Assembly: GCF_028737265.1 (NCBI RefSeq)
Contig: NZ_JAQZAK010000002.1
Span: 930,001-994,000, forward strand
DNA length: 64,000 bases
Source: Actinomycetospora callitridis
GTDB taxonomy: Bacteria; Actinomycetota; Actinomycetes; Mycobacteriales; Pseudonocardiaceae
Direction of reading: 5' to 3'
In this document: piece by piece, positions 42,533 to 51,014 of the stretch
Layout of the letters: each line of letters starts with the position of its first letter
How positions within the stretch are numbered: the first letter of the stretch is position 1
Made by a program: the position numbers and the translations under genes
Notes under the pieces: generated by a model
The model's input: the letters and a program-made list of their open reading frames with translations, nothing else
Databases searched by the model: none
Told to the model about the DNA's origin: nothing

Positions 42533-42997
42533 TCAGGACGTGCGCGGGGCCGGTGCCTCGACTGCCTGGGCGGCAGCGTCGATGGCGGCCACGGCGAGCG
42601 CGGCGTCCTCGGTCCCGGTCGCGGTGCTGGTCTCGGCAGCGTTGCCGCGACGGAACGATTCGTAGATGTCGGTGAGCACCTGCTTCTGGCGCTCGGTCAG
42701 CTCCGTGTCCGACGCGAGGGCGTCGAGCACCGGGGAGTGCTCCCGGGGCTCGAGAATCCCTGCCCGGACGTACAGCGCCTCGGCGGAGATCCGCAGGCCG
42801 GTCGCGATCTGACCCAGGATCTCGGCGGACGGCTTGCGCAGCCCGCGCTCGATCTGGCTCAGGTAGGGGTTGCTGATCCCCGCGACCTTCGCGAGTTGAC
42901 GGAGGCTGACCTCCGCGCCCTCACGCTGCCGGCGGATGTAGGCACCGATGTCCTCGACGGCCTGGCCGATCTTCTCGACCCCGTCCGTCCCGGACAC
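42533..42997 (-). CDS. XRE-family transcriptional regulator (Rv0474 type)
   Basis: 154 residues. HTH_3 domain at about residues 18-72: SLRQLAKVAGISNPYLSQIE with RKPSAEIL. The C-terminal part is Ala/Thr-rich. GTG 42997 follows GGAGGTGG. It probably regulates itself and the HbhA-like gene through the palindromes immediately upstream. Confidence 0.92.
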   Translation of the reverse strand: MSGTDGVEKIGQAVEDIGAYIRRQREGAEVSLRQLAKVAGISNPYLSQIERGLRKPSAEILGQIATGLRISAEALYVRAGILEPREHSPVLDALASDTELTERQKQVLTDIYESFRRGNAAETSTATGTEDAALAVAAIDAAAQAVEAPAPRTS

Positions 42998-43032
42998 CGA
43001 TGACCACCTCCTCCGAACTCGCTGACACCCAC

Positions 43033-43073
43033 GCTAACACGAGTGCTAGCTGGCGCAAGCACTGTGCTTGCGC
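43033..43073. promoter_or_regulatory. Two adjacent palindromes upstream of the XRE regulator
   Basis: GCTAACAC..GTGCTAGC at 43033-43050 is an imperfect palindrome. GCGCAAGCAC-T-GTGCTTGCGC at 43053-43073 is a perfect 10-bp inverted repeat. They lie 36-76 bp before the regulator start, in front of the divergently oriented end of the DUF445 gene. Likely autoregulatory operators. Confidence 0.6.
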
Positions 43074-43113
43074 AGGTCGCGTGGGCTGCCACACACACTT
43101 CCGGGGGACGGCG

Positions 43114-44523
43114 TCAGACGAGCAGCTCGCCCACCGTGTAGATCACCAGGCCCGCGAGGGCGCCGACGAGGGTGCCGTTGATGCGGATAAATTGGAGGTC
43201 ACGGCCCACCTGGAGCTCGATCTTGCGGGAGGTCTCCGGGCCGTCCCAGCGGGCGACGGTGTCGGAGATCAGGGTGGAGATCTCGCTCGAGTAGCGGCCG
43301 ACGACGTAGCCGGCGGCGTCGACGATCCAGCCGTCGATCTTGTCGCGGAGCTCGGGGTCGGTGTCGAGGCGCTCGCCGAAGCGGGCGACGCCGTCGGTGA
43401 CCTTCAGCCGCAGCTGCGACGACGGGTCCTCGGCGGCGTCGAGCAGCATCGCCTTGCCGGTGGCCCACGCACGTGAGATGAGGGCCTGCACCTCGGGGTG
43501 CTCGAGGAGCTGGCGCTTGATGTCCTCGACCCGCGCGTTGGTGTCCGGGTCGTCCTGCAGGTCGGCGGCGAAGGAGATGAGGAAGCGGTCGACGGCCTTG
43601 CGCATCGGGTGGTCGGGGTCGGACTTCACCGCCCAGGCGAACGACAGGGCCTCGGCGTAGAGCCGGTCCCCGATCAGCCCGTCGACGAAGCGCGGCGACC
43701 AGCTCGGCGCCTGCTTGCTGACCAGCGCCATCACGGTGTCGTGGTTGTCGCGCACCCAGTCGTAGGCGCGGTCGCAGATCAGGTCGACGACGCGGCGGTG
43801 CGCCCCGTCGTCGAGCACCCCGGCCAGCAGCCGGCCCATCGGCGGGCCCCAGGGCTGGGCGACGACGCGCCGGGTCACGGCCTGGTCGACGACGGCCTGG
43901 ATCTCGTCGTCGCGCAGCACGGTCACCGCGCCGCGGACGACGGTGGCGAGCTCGCCGGTCACGCGCGAGGCGTTGCCCGGCGTGGTGAGCCAGCCGCCGA
44001 GCCGCGCGGAGATCTGGGCGGCGCGCAGCTTCTCCCCGACGACCTTGGGGGCCAGGAAGTTCTCGCCGACGAAGCCCGAGAGGCTGGCGCCCAGCTGGTC
44101 CTTCTTGCGCGGGATGAGCGCCGTGTGCGGGATCTTGATGCCCAGCGGGTGACGGAAGAGCGCGGTGACCGCGAACCAGTCGGCGAGCCCGCCGACCATC
44201 CCGGCCTCGGCCGCGGCGCGCACATAGCCGGTGAACGCAGGCCCGCCGTTGCGCTCCCAGACGAGGAAGACGATCCAGATGATCGCGGCGCCGAAGAGGA
44301 ACGACAGCGCCACGGCCTTCATGCGGCGCAGGCGGGTCCGCTTCTCCGGGTCGTCGACGAAATCCGGGATCAGGCCGCCCTCGCCGCCGGACGCGCGGCG
44401 GGAGGACGGGAGCGCGACGTCGTCGCGCCCACCGGTGACGGGCGGGCCGACGGGTTCGGTCGGCGGGTCGGCCTCCACGTCGCCACGTGTGCTGGCGCCG
44501 TCCGGGCCGTGGGCGGTCTGCAC
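43114..44523 (-). CDS. DUF445 membrane protein
   Basis: 469 residues. AVALSFLFGAAIIWIVFLVW is the first helix, EAGMVGGLADWFAVTALFRHPLG the family signature (split here at WF), and IRINGTLVGALAGLVIYTVG the last helix. It is an inner-membrane protein with a large helical loop, function unknown. GTG 44523 has CTGGAGAC upstream. Confidence 0.92.
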   Translation of the reverse strand: MQTAHGPDGASTRGDVEADPPTEPVGPPVTGGRDDVALPSSRRASGGEGGLIPDFVDDPEKRTRLRRMKAVALSFLFGAAIIWIVFLVWERNGGPAFTGYVRAAAEAGMVGGLADWFAVTALFRHPLGIKIPHTALIPRKKDQLGASLSGFVGENFLAPKVVGEKLRAAQISARLGGWLTTPGNASRVTGELATVVRGAVTVLRDDEIQAVVDQAVTRRVVAQPWGPPMGRLLAGVLDDGAHRRVVDLICDRAYDWVRDNHDTVMALVSKQAPSWSPRFVDGLIGDRLYAEALSFAWAVKSDPDHPMRKAVDRFLISFAADLQDDPDTNARVEDIKRQLLEHPEVQALISRAWATGKAMLLDAAEDPSSQLRLKVTDGVARFGERLDTDPELRDKIDGWIVDAAGYVVGRYSSEISTLISDTVARWDGPETSRKIELQVGRDLQFIRINGTLVGALAGLVIYTVGELLV

Positions 44524-45071
44524 GTCTCCAGTGTCCCACCGGCGCCGTGCGGGGCCCGTCGAGCACAGGGACCTCGCATTCGGTCCAGTGAGGCGTCGAG
44601 GAGACGTGCGTCACGGCCGATTCGTCCCCCGGTCCGGTGAACCGGAGGACCACCCGGCGCGAATCGCGCACTGGGCGGCGAGAGTGCGTATCGCTCGGGC
44701 GACTTCGGTCGTTGGATAGATGCCGTTGTCGCCGTTGTTCGCGCCGAAGTCGTCGCACGGTCTCCACGGCCGCCGTCGTCCCACCGTGAACAGGGTCGTC
44801 GACACGTCCGAACGTGACCACCCGTGCCGTCCCTCGGGACGACCCGGTCCCCCGTGCGACCGACCGCGCCCGGCCGCACGGGGTCTCGCGTCCCCCGGTC
44901 GCCGTGCTGCCCCACGGTGACCGGGGGGCGCCCCCCTTCCGGCCTCCGGCCCCGTGCGCGCATGCCCGTGTCCCAGCACGGAGAAGCAGGCACGCGCCGA
45001 CGCACACCCGCTCGACGACGTGCCCACCCACCGAATTGGGCAATCGTCCAAATCAGTGGTACTCCTCAGAG
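44524..45071. other. Intergenic, 548 bp, DUF445 to TetR
   Basis: No certain gene. A minus-strand frame ending at 44611 contains FGANNGDNGIYPTTEVARA, which looks less random than most shadows, but no start with a ribosome-binding site supports it. GC content falls slightly near 44700-44760 and 45030-45070. Confidence 0.45.
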
Positions 45072-45656
45072 GTGTGCAGCGAACGCGGCCGGACCACCCG
45101 TGGTGCGGTGCTCGACGCCGCCGCCGACCTGATCGGCGAGCTGGGCTGGGGCCGGGTCAGCACGAGGGCGGTCGCGGAGCGGGCGGGTGTCCGGCCCGGC
45201 CTGGTGCACTACCACTTCGCCTCCCAGCAGGAGCTGCTCGCCGAGGCCGCCACCGGCCGCTTCGGCGTGTGGGCCGACGAGGGCCTCGCCGCGCTGGAGG
45301 CCACGCCCGACCTGCGCGCGGGCCTAACGCTGCTGCTGGAGTCGGTGGCGCACCTCGACCCCAGCGAACCGCTGCACCTCCTCGCGTCCGAGACCTACCT
45401 CGCGGCCTCGCGCGACCCCGCGCTCGCCGGCGCCCTGCGCCGGGTCGTGGCGGAGTTCCGGACGGGCCTCACCGGATGGCTGGTCTCCCGGGGCGTGCCG
45501 AGCGGCACCGCCGGGGAGTCGGCCGCCCTGCTCACCGCGGTCCTCGACGGGATCGCGCTGCACCGCGCCCTCGACCCGCAGCTGCCCCTGGACCGTGGCG
45601 TCGACGCGTTGCTCCGGACACTCACGACGACGGAGGCACCACCGTGCACGCAGTGA
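45072..45656 (+). CDS. TetR-family regulator
   Basis: 194 residues. N-terminal HTH: VLDAAADLIGELGWGRVSTR and RAGVRPGLVHYHFASQQELL. It overlaps the following monooxygenase gene by 13 bp, so it probably controls that operon, including itself. The inducer is unknown. GTG 45072 has no clear ribosome-binding site. Confidence 0.9.
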   Translation: MCSERGRTTRGAVLDAAADLIGELGWGRVSTRAVAERAGVRPGLVHYHFASQQELLAEAATGRFGVWADEGLAALEATPDLRAGLTLLLESVAHLDPSEPLHLLASETYLAASRDPALAGALRRVVAEFRTGLTGWLVSRGVPSGTAGESAALLTAVLDGIALHRALDPQLPLDRGVDALLRTLTTTEAPPCTQ

Positions 45657-46963
45657 TCAGTGGAGCGGGCATCTCGGGGCTCGCCACGGCGACGGGGCTG
45701 GCCGGTCTGGGCTGGCAGGTGACGGTGATCGAGGCCGCCCCTGCACCCCGCCGGGGCGGCTACATGATCGACTACTTCGGCCCGGGCTGGGCCGCCGCCG
45801 AGCGCCTCGGGGTGATGCCCGCCCTGCGCCGCCACGGCCGGATCTACACCGCGGCGCGTTACGTCGACCTCCACGGGCGCACGACCGGCCGGCTCCCCCT
45901 GGCGAGCCTCGCCCACGTGACCGGCGGCCGCTACTTCTCCGTCCTGCGCCCGGAGATCGAGGAGGCCCTGCGGGAGTCGCTCCCGCCGACGGTCGACGTG
46001 CGTTACGGGCGCACCGTGACGGCGGTCCAGCAGCCCGGGGCGGCCGGCAGCCCGGTCGGGGTCACGCTGGACGACGGCAGCACCCTCACCGCCGACCTCG
46101 TCGTCGCCGCGGACGGTCTGCACTCCTGCGTGCGGCGGCTCGTGGTCGGCGACGAGGTGGATCTGCTGCGCCCGCTGGGGTTCCAGACCGCGGCGTTCAC
46201 CTGCTCCCATCCGGAGCTGGCGGCCCGGTTGGGTGACGAAGTGCTCCTGACCGACGTGGTCGGCGCGCAGGTCGGTCTGTTCGCCCTCGACCTCGGCGGC
46301 CGCGAGCAGCGTCCCGAGCCCGACCGGGGCCGGGTGTCCGTCTTCGTGATCCGCCGGGGCGGCAGCCGGCTCCCCGACGACCCCCGGAGCGCGGTCGTCG
46401 ACGAGCTGGCCCGGCAGGGCGCGTGGGCCGCGGCGGTGGCCGACCGCGTACCCGACGCGCCCTACCTCGACGTCGTGGCGCAGTCGATCGTGCCGCGCTG
46501 GGTTCACGGCCGGGTGCTGCTGGCGGGCGACGCCGCGCACGCGGTCTCGCTGCTGGCCGGGCAGGGCGCGTCGCTGGCGATCGCGGGTGCGGTGGCGCTG
46601 GTCGACCGGATCGCCGCCGACGAGGACCTGGACGCCGCGCTGGCGGAGCACGAACGGACATGGCGTGCCGTCGTCGAGCCCGTGCAGGCCTCGGGACGCC
46701 GTGCCGCCGGCACGTTCGTCCCGCGCCACCGCCGGGACCTCTGGCTACGGCGGATCGTCCTGAGGGCGGCCCGCCTGCCCGTGGTGAGCCGCCGTCTGGC
46801 GTCCGGGCTCACCGGCGCCGCCACCACTGACCGGGTGCTCAGGCGTCCTCGAGCTCGTCGCCCGGCGTCGTCTCGCGCGTCGGACCGTCGATCGGCAGGC
46901 AGACCTCGAACGTCGTCCCGCCCGGGCCGGTGCGGACGCGGACGTCGCCGTGGTGCTTCTTGA
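45644..46963 (+). CDS. FAD-dependent aromatic-type monooxygenase
   Basis: 439 residues. GxGxxG in VISGAGISGLATATGL, second FAD motif ADLVVAADGLHSCVRRL (DG), and GDAAHAVSLLAGQGASLAI (GD motif): PHBH-fold single-component hydroxylase, TetX/RdmE-like. Substrate unknown; drug-inactivating and secondary-metabolite roles are possible. GGAGG precedes GTG 45644. The last 40 residues are Arg/Ser-rich and overlap the convergent kinase gene by 125 bp, suggesting a lost stop codon. Confidence 0.88.
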   Translation: MHAVISGAGISGLATATGLAGLGWQVTVIEAAPAPRRGGYMIDYFGPGWAAAERLGVMPALRRHGRIYTAARYVDLHGRTTGRLPLASLAHVTGGRYFSVLRPEIEEALRESLPPTVDVRYGRTVTAVQQPGAAGSPVGVTLDDGSTLTADLVVAADGLHSCVRRLVVGDEVDLLRPLGFQTAAFTCSHPELAARLGDEVLLTDVVGAQVGLFALDLGGREQRPEPDRGRVSVFVIRRGGSRLPDDPRSAVVDELARQGAWAAAVADRVPDAPYLDVVAQSIVPRWVHGRVLLAGDAAHAVSLLAGQGASLAIAGAVALVDRIAADEDLDAALAEHERTWRAVVEPVQASGRRAAGTFVPRHRRDLWLRRIVLRAARLPVVSRRLASGLTGAATTDRVLRRPRARRPASSRASDRRSAGRPRTSSRPGRCGRGRRRGAS

Positions 46964-48371
46964 CGACGATGCGCCAGGAGATGTCCAGGCCCAGCCCGGT
47001 GCCCTCGCCGACGTCCTTGGTGGTGAAGAACGGCTCGAAGATGCGCGGGCGCACGTCCTCGGGGATGCCCGGGCCGGTGTCGGAGATCTCGACGACGGCG
47101 TTGCGGCCGTCGCGGCGCGTGCGGATCGTCAACGTCCCCCTATCGGCGTGCTCCCCTTGATCGTCGCCGGTCGACCTCATGGCGCCGACGGCATTGTCGA
47201 TGATGTTGGTCCACACCTGGTTGAGCTCGGCGGCGTAGGCCGGGATCTTCGGCAGGTCGGGGTCGAGCTCCTTGACCAGCTGGATGCCCTCGAGCTTGCG
47301 GCTCATCATCATCAGCGTCGACTTGAGCAGCACCCGCAGGTCGACCTCGTCGAACGGCGCGCGGTCGAGCTGGGAGTACTGGCGCGCGGCCCCCACGAGG
47401 TTGGCGATGCGCCCGGTCGCGTCGGTGATCTCGCCCATCAGCGTCTCGGTCTCGACGGCGTAGGCGATCCAGCGGACCGCGGCCTCGATCGACCCCTCGG
47501 GCACCGCGCGCTCGACCTTGTCCAGCCACTCGGCGTCCAGGCCGCCCGCGACCAGGACCGGCGCGAGGTCCCAGGCACCGGCGACGCTGCGCTGGTCGAG
47601 CCAGTCGCCGAGCTCGTCCTCGGCGTCCGAGGCCTCCATCACCGAGAGGTCCGGGGCGGTCTCGGCCCGGCTGACGGCGTCCTCCTGCAGGTCGACGAGC
47701 TGCGCGATCGTCTCGCCGTCGAGCTTGCCGCAGGCCAGCATCCCGAGCTTGTGCCGCATCCCGGCGACCCGGCTGCGCAGCGACTCGGTGGCGCGCTGGG
47801 CCGCGGCTGCGGGGTTGTTGAGCTCGTGGGTCAGGCCGGCGGACAGCGAGCCGAGGGCGAGCAGCCGCTCGCGCTCGCTGGTGATCGTCGACGTGCGGCG
47901 CATGCCGACGACGAGGCCCTCGAGCAGGTGGATCGGCAGCGGGAACCACTCGCGCAGCGCCTCGGCCCACTCGGTGGCGGGCAGCGCGAGGAACGTCGCG
48001 TCCCGCGTCGCCCGCAGCGAGTGCATGTAGGTCTGCTCGGCGTTCGGGATGTAGGCCTGGGTCGAGCCGCCGTAGGTGCCGCGCTGGCTCGTGCGCGTGG
48101 TCTCGACCTCGTCGCCGCGCACCGTCTGCAGCATCGCCATCTCGCCGGAGAGCAGCACCCAGAAGCAGGCGGCGGGGTCGCCCTCGCGGCAGACCGTCTC
48201 GCCGGCGGAGGCCGTGACGACGTCCCCGTGGTGCGCGAGCCAGTCGAGCTGGGCGTCGTCGAGCTTCTCGAACAGGAAGAGCTCCCGCAGCTCGTCGCGG
48301 GTGAGCTTCTCGGGGATCTGCTCGGTCCCACCCGCGGAGCCCGCGGAGCGGGCTTCGGAAAGCTCAGTCAT
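46839..48371 (-). CDS. Histidine kinase with N-terminal cyclic-nucleotide-binding domain
   Basis: 510 residues. CNB-like domain at about residues 30-145 (CREGDPAACFWVLLSGEMAM), H-box LSAGLTHELNNPAAAAQRA, N-box VWTNIIDNAVGAM, G1 ISDTGPGIPEDV, F FFTTKD and G2 GEGTGLGLDISW. No membrane helix, so a cytoplasmic sensor. ATG 48371 overlaps the stop of the receiver-flavoreductase gene by 4 bp (ATGA), so the two are made together and most likely form a signalling pair. Confidence 0.92.
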   Translation of the reverse strand: MTELSEARSAGSAGGTEQIPEKLTRDELRELFLFEKLDDAQLDWLAHHGDVVTASAGETVCREGDPAACFWVLLSGEMAMLQTVRGDEVETTRTSQRGTYGGSTQAYIPNAEQTYMHSLRATRDATFLALPATEWAEALREWFPLPIHLLEGLVVGMRRTSTITSERERLLALGSLSAGLTHELNNPAAAAQRATESLRSRVAGMRHKLGMLACGKLDGETIAQLVDLQEDAVSRAETAPDLSVMEASDAEDELGDWLDQRSVAGAWDLAPVLVAGGLDAEWLDKVERAVPEGSIEAAVRWIAYAVETETLMGEITDATGRIANLVGAARQYSQLDRAPFDEVDLRVLLKSTLMMMSRKLEGIQLVKELDPDLPKIPAYAAELNQVWTNIIDNAVGAMRSTGDDQGEHADRGTLTIRTRRDGRNAVVEISDTGPGIPEDVRPRIFEPFFTTKDVGEGTGLGLDISWRIVVKKHHGDVRVRTGPGGTTFEVCLPIDGPTRETTPGDELEDA

Positions 48372-50035
48372 CGGTTCTCCAACCATCGGTGCACCAGACT
48401 CACGGCCATCGCGCCCTCACCGACCGCGGATGCGACGCGCTTGACCGACTCGGCCCGGACGTCGCCGACGGCGAAGACCCCGGGCACGGACGTCTCCAGG
48501 TGGAACGGATCCCGGTCCATTTCCCATCCCGCGGGACGCCGGCCGTTCGGACCCCCGGGCAGGTCGGGCCCGGTGAGGACGAAACCGCGGCCGTCGCGGG
48601 CCACGACGCCGTCCAGCCAGTCGGTGCGCGGGGCGGCGCCGATGAAGACGAACAGCCAGGAGGCCTCGACCGTCTCCTCGGCGCCGGAGTTCCTGTCACG
48701 CAACGTCAGCTTCTCGAGGTGCTCGGTGCCGGCCGCGGCGACGACCTCGGTGCAGGTCCGGACCTCGATCAGGGGGCTCGCCTCGATCTGCGCGATCAGG
48801 TAGTGCGACATGGACGCCGTCAGCGACGGACCGCGCACGAGCATGATCACCCGGCTCGCGTGCCGGGAGAAGTTCATCGCCGCCTGGCCCGCGGAGTTGG
48901 CGCCGCCGACGATGTAGACGTCCTGGGCGGCGCACGAGGCGGCCTCGGTGGCGGCGGCGCCGTAGAACACGCCCTGCCCCGTGTGCTCCTCGAGCCCCGG
49001 GCAGTCGAGCATCCGGTACGAGACCCCGGTGGCCAGGACGACGGCGTGCGCAGTGATCTCCGAGCCGTCGTCGAACGTGATCACGCGGGACCGCCCGCGC
49101 GGCTCCAGCGAGGTGACGGTGCGGGTGGTGAGCACCTCGGTGCCGAACTTCTCGGCCTGCAGGCGCGCCCGCGTCGTCAGCTGGTCGCCCGAGACGCCGT
49201 TCGGGAAGCCGAGGTAGTTCTCGATGCGGCTCGAGGTGCCGGCCTGCCCGCCCGTCGCCCGCGACTCGACGAGCACCGTGCGCAGGCCCTCGGAGCCGCC
49301 GTACACGCTCGCCCCGAGACCGCCCGGGCCGCCGCCCACCACGACGAGGTCGTAGACGGCCTCCGAGGCAGTGGTGGCGAGGCCCGCGGACTCGACGACC
49401 TGGGCGTCGGTCGGCTGGATCAGCGCCGTCCCGTCCTCGGTGATGACGACGGGCAGCTGGTCGGGATCCGCGCCGGCCGCCTCGAGCAGGCGGGCGCCCT
49501 CGGGCTCGTCGGCGCGCAGGAAGTCGTAGGAGAGCTGGTTGCGGGCGACGAGGTCGCGCAGCTCGTAGGAGCGCGACGACCAGCGGTGCCCGACGATGCG
49601 CACGGGGGCCGACGGCCGGTCCGGGGTGTCGCGCCACGCCGCGAGCAGGCTGTCGACCACCGGGTAGAGCTTCTCCTCCGGCGGGTCCCACGGCTTGAGC
49701 AGGTAGTGGTCGAGGTCGACGACGTTGATCGCGGTGATCGCCGCCTCGGTGTCCGCGTAGGCGGTGAGGAGCACGCGCCTCGCCCGCGGGAACAGGTCCA
49801 TGGCCTGCTCGAGGAACTCGACGCCCGACATCCGCGGCATGCGCTGGTCGGCGAGGATCACCGCGACCTGCTCACCCCGCAGCGCGATCTCCTTGAGGGC
49901 GTCGAGCGCCGAGGGGCCGGACTCGGCACGCACGATGCGGTGGTGCTCGCCGTACTCACGTCGTAGGTCGCGGGCGACGGCGCGGGAGACCCCGGGGTCG
50001 TCGTCCACGGTCAGGATCACCGGGCGGGCTGGCAC
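48368..50035 (-). CDS. Response-regulator receiver fused to thioredoxin-reductase-like flavoprotein
   Basis: 555 residues. Receiver at about 1-125 (LTVDDDPG, ILADQRMPRMSG with the phospho-Asp, LLTAYAD, LLKPW), a linker resembling a glutaredoxin/peroxide-sensing segment, then TrxR domains from about 225: VVVGGGPGGLGASVY, ENYLGFPNGVSG, VYIVGGANSAGQAA, GVFAVGDVRAES. The redox CxxC is replaced by AAATEAASC, leaving one Cys. The output is therefore redox chemistry rather than DNA binding. It probably receives phosphate from the adjacent CNB kinase. Confidence 0.9.
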   Translation of the reverse strand: MPARPVILTVDDDPGVSRAVARDLRREYGEHHRIVRAESGPSALDALKEIALRGEQVAVILADQRMPRMSGVEFLEQAMDLFPRARRVLLTAYADTEAAITAINVVDLDHYLLKPWDPPEEKLYPVVDSLLAAWRDTPDRPSAPVRIVGHRWSSRSYELRDLVARNQLSYDFLRADEPEGARLLEAAGADPDQLPVVITEDGTALIQPTDAQVVESAGLATTASEAVYDLVVVGGGPGGLGASVYGGSEGLRTVLVESRATGGQAGTSSRIENYLGFPNGVSGDQLTTRARLQAEKFGTEVLTTRTVTSLEPRGRSRVITFDDGSEITAHAVVLATGVSYRMLDCPGLEEHTGQGVFYGAAATEAASCAAQDVYIVGGANSAGQAAMNFSRHASRVIMLVRGPSLTASMSHYLIAQIEASPLIEVRTCTEVVAAAGTEHLEKLTLRDRNSGAEETVEASWLFVFIGAAPRTDWLDGVVARDGRGFVLTGPDLPGGPNGRRPAGWEMDRDPFHLETSVPGVFAVGDVRAESVKRVASAVGEGAMAVSLVHRWLENR

Positions 50036-50093
50036 GTCTCCGAGCGTAGGCCCTCGACGGCCCTACTCGATCGATCGAGAAGGTCACTCCGGC

Positions 50094-51014
50094 CTAGTCG
50101 CTGCTGCTGCTCGACCCTCCGGAGTCGCCCGAGCCCGAGGAGTCACCGGAGCTCCCGGTGTCCCACCACGTCGAGTCCCCGCCGTCGTCCCCGCTGCCCC
50201 GCGTCAGCGTCGCGTCCCGCGCCGCGCGGATCTTCGCGTCGAGCTCGGCGCACACCCACACGACGAACGCCGCCGCGGCGGGCGAGAGGCGCTCGGGCAC
50301 GCGGGCCTGGGGGTGGACGCGACCGCGGCGGCACGGGCCGAGGCGCACCAGCCAGGCCTCCCCCTCGTCGTCGACGAGGGTGCGCCGCGGCACGGGGTGG
50401 GTGCCACGGACCTCGAGGTCCAGCCGGCGGCCCTCGACCGCGATCTCCCAGCGACGCTGCCCGGCGGGGCCGAAGCGACGCGCGACGAACACCGGTCCAC
50501 TCGCGCCGCTCGCGGTCATCTGCCCGGCGCGGGCCCGCAGGCGCAGGCGGCGCTCGCCGTCGTCGAGGAAGGCCGACGGGCCGCCGCGGTCCTGGCGTTC
50601 GTTGACCGTCACCGCCCCCGGGACGTGGTCGACGTCGACGACGTGGCGCACGGTGTCGCCCGGCCGGCCGACGTCCTGCGGGCCCGGGCGGCGGACGCGC
50701 ACCGGCTGGCCCGTCCCGTAGGTCCGGACGTCGTCGCGCGCGCGCCGGTGGATCGCCGAGACGAGCTGGTGGACCAGACCCCACACGAGGATCGGGACGA
50801 GGACGATCACGGCGGTGAGGACGTTGACCGCGCCGTCGTCGGCGATCCCCGGCTCGGGCGAGGGGTCGAGGGTCACCGCGATCGCCGCCGCGACGCCGGC
50901 GAGCAGCAGCGCGCCCGCCCACCAGAGGTAGCGGTGATGCCCCAGGCGGCGCGGCGACCAGCGGGGCGCGGGGCCGCCGTGGGCGGGGCGGACCGGGTCG
51001 AGCGTGGCGGTCAC
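50094..51014 (-). CDS. Paralogous membrane protein 2, unknown
   Basis: 306 residues: WSPRRLGHHRYLWWAGALLL starts the first of two N-terminal helices, followed by a soluble part with a repeated RYRARWEI/RRWEIAVEGRRL-type strand and PRRTLVDDEGEAWLVRLG. The tail is Ser/Gly/Asp-rich. GTG 51014 overlaps the upstream paralogue stop by 4 bp and follows GGAGAGG. No family recognised. Confidence 0.75.
   Translation of the reverse strand: MTATLDPVRPAHGGPAPRWSPRRLGHHRYLWWAGALLLAGVAAAIAVTLDPSPEPGIADDGAVNVLTAVIVLVPILVWGLVHQLVSAIHRRARDDVRTYGTGQPVRVRRPGPQDVGRPGDTVRHVVDVDHVPGAVTVNERQDRGGPSAFLDDGERRLRLRARAGQMTASGASGPVFVARRFGPAGQRRWEIAVEGRRLDLEVRGTHPVPRRTLVDDEGEAWLVRLGPCRRGRVHPQARVPERLSPAAAAFVVWVCAELDAKIRAARDATLTRGSGDDGGDSTWWDTGSSGDSSGSGDSGGSSSSSD

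Noticed and set aside
43199..45043. 614-codon minus-strand frame over DUF445
   Set aside because: It is an alternative frame of the DUF445 gene with Arg/Pro-rich translation.
44611..45051. Minus-strand 146-codon frame as a gene
   Set aside because: Only the last 35 residues look protein-like; there is no ribosome-binding site and no family.
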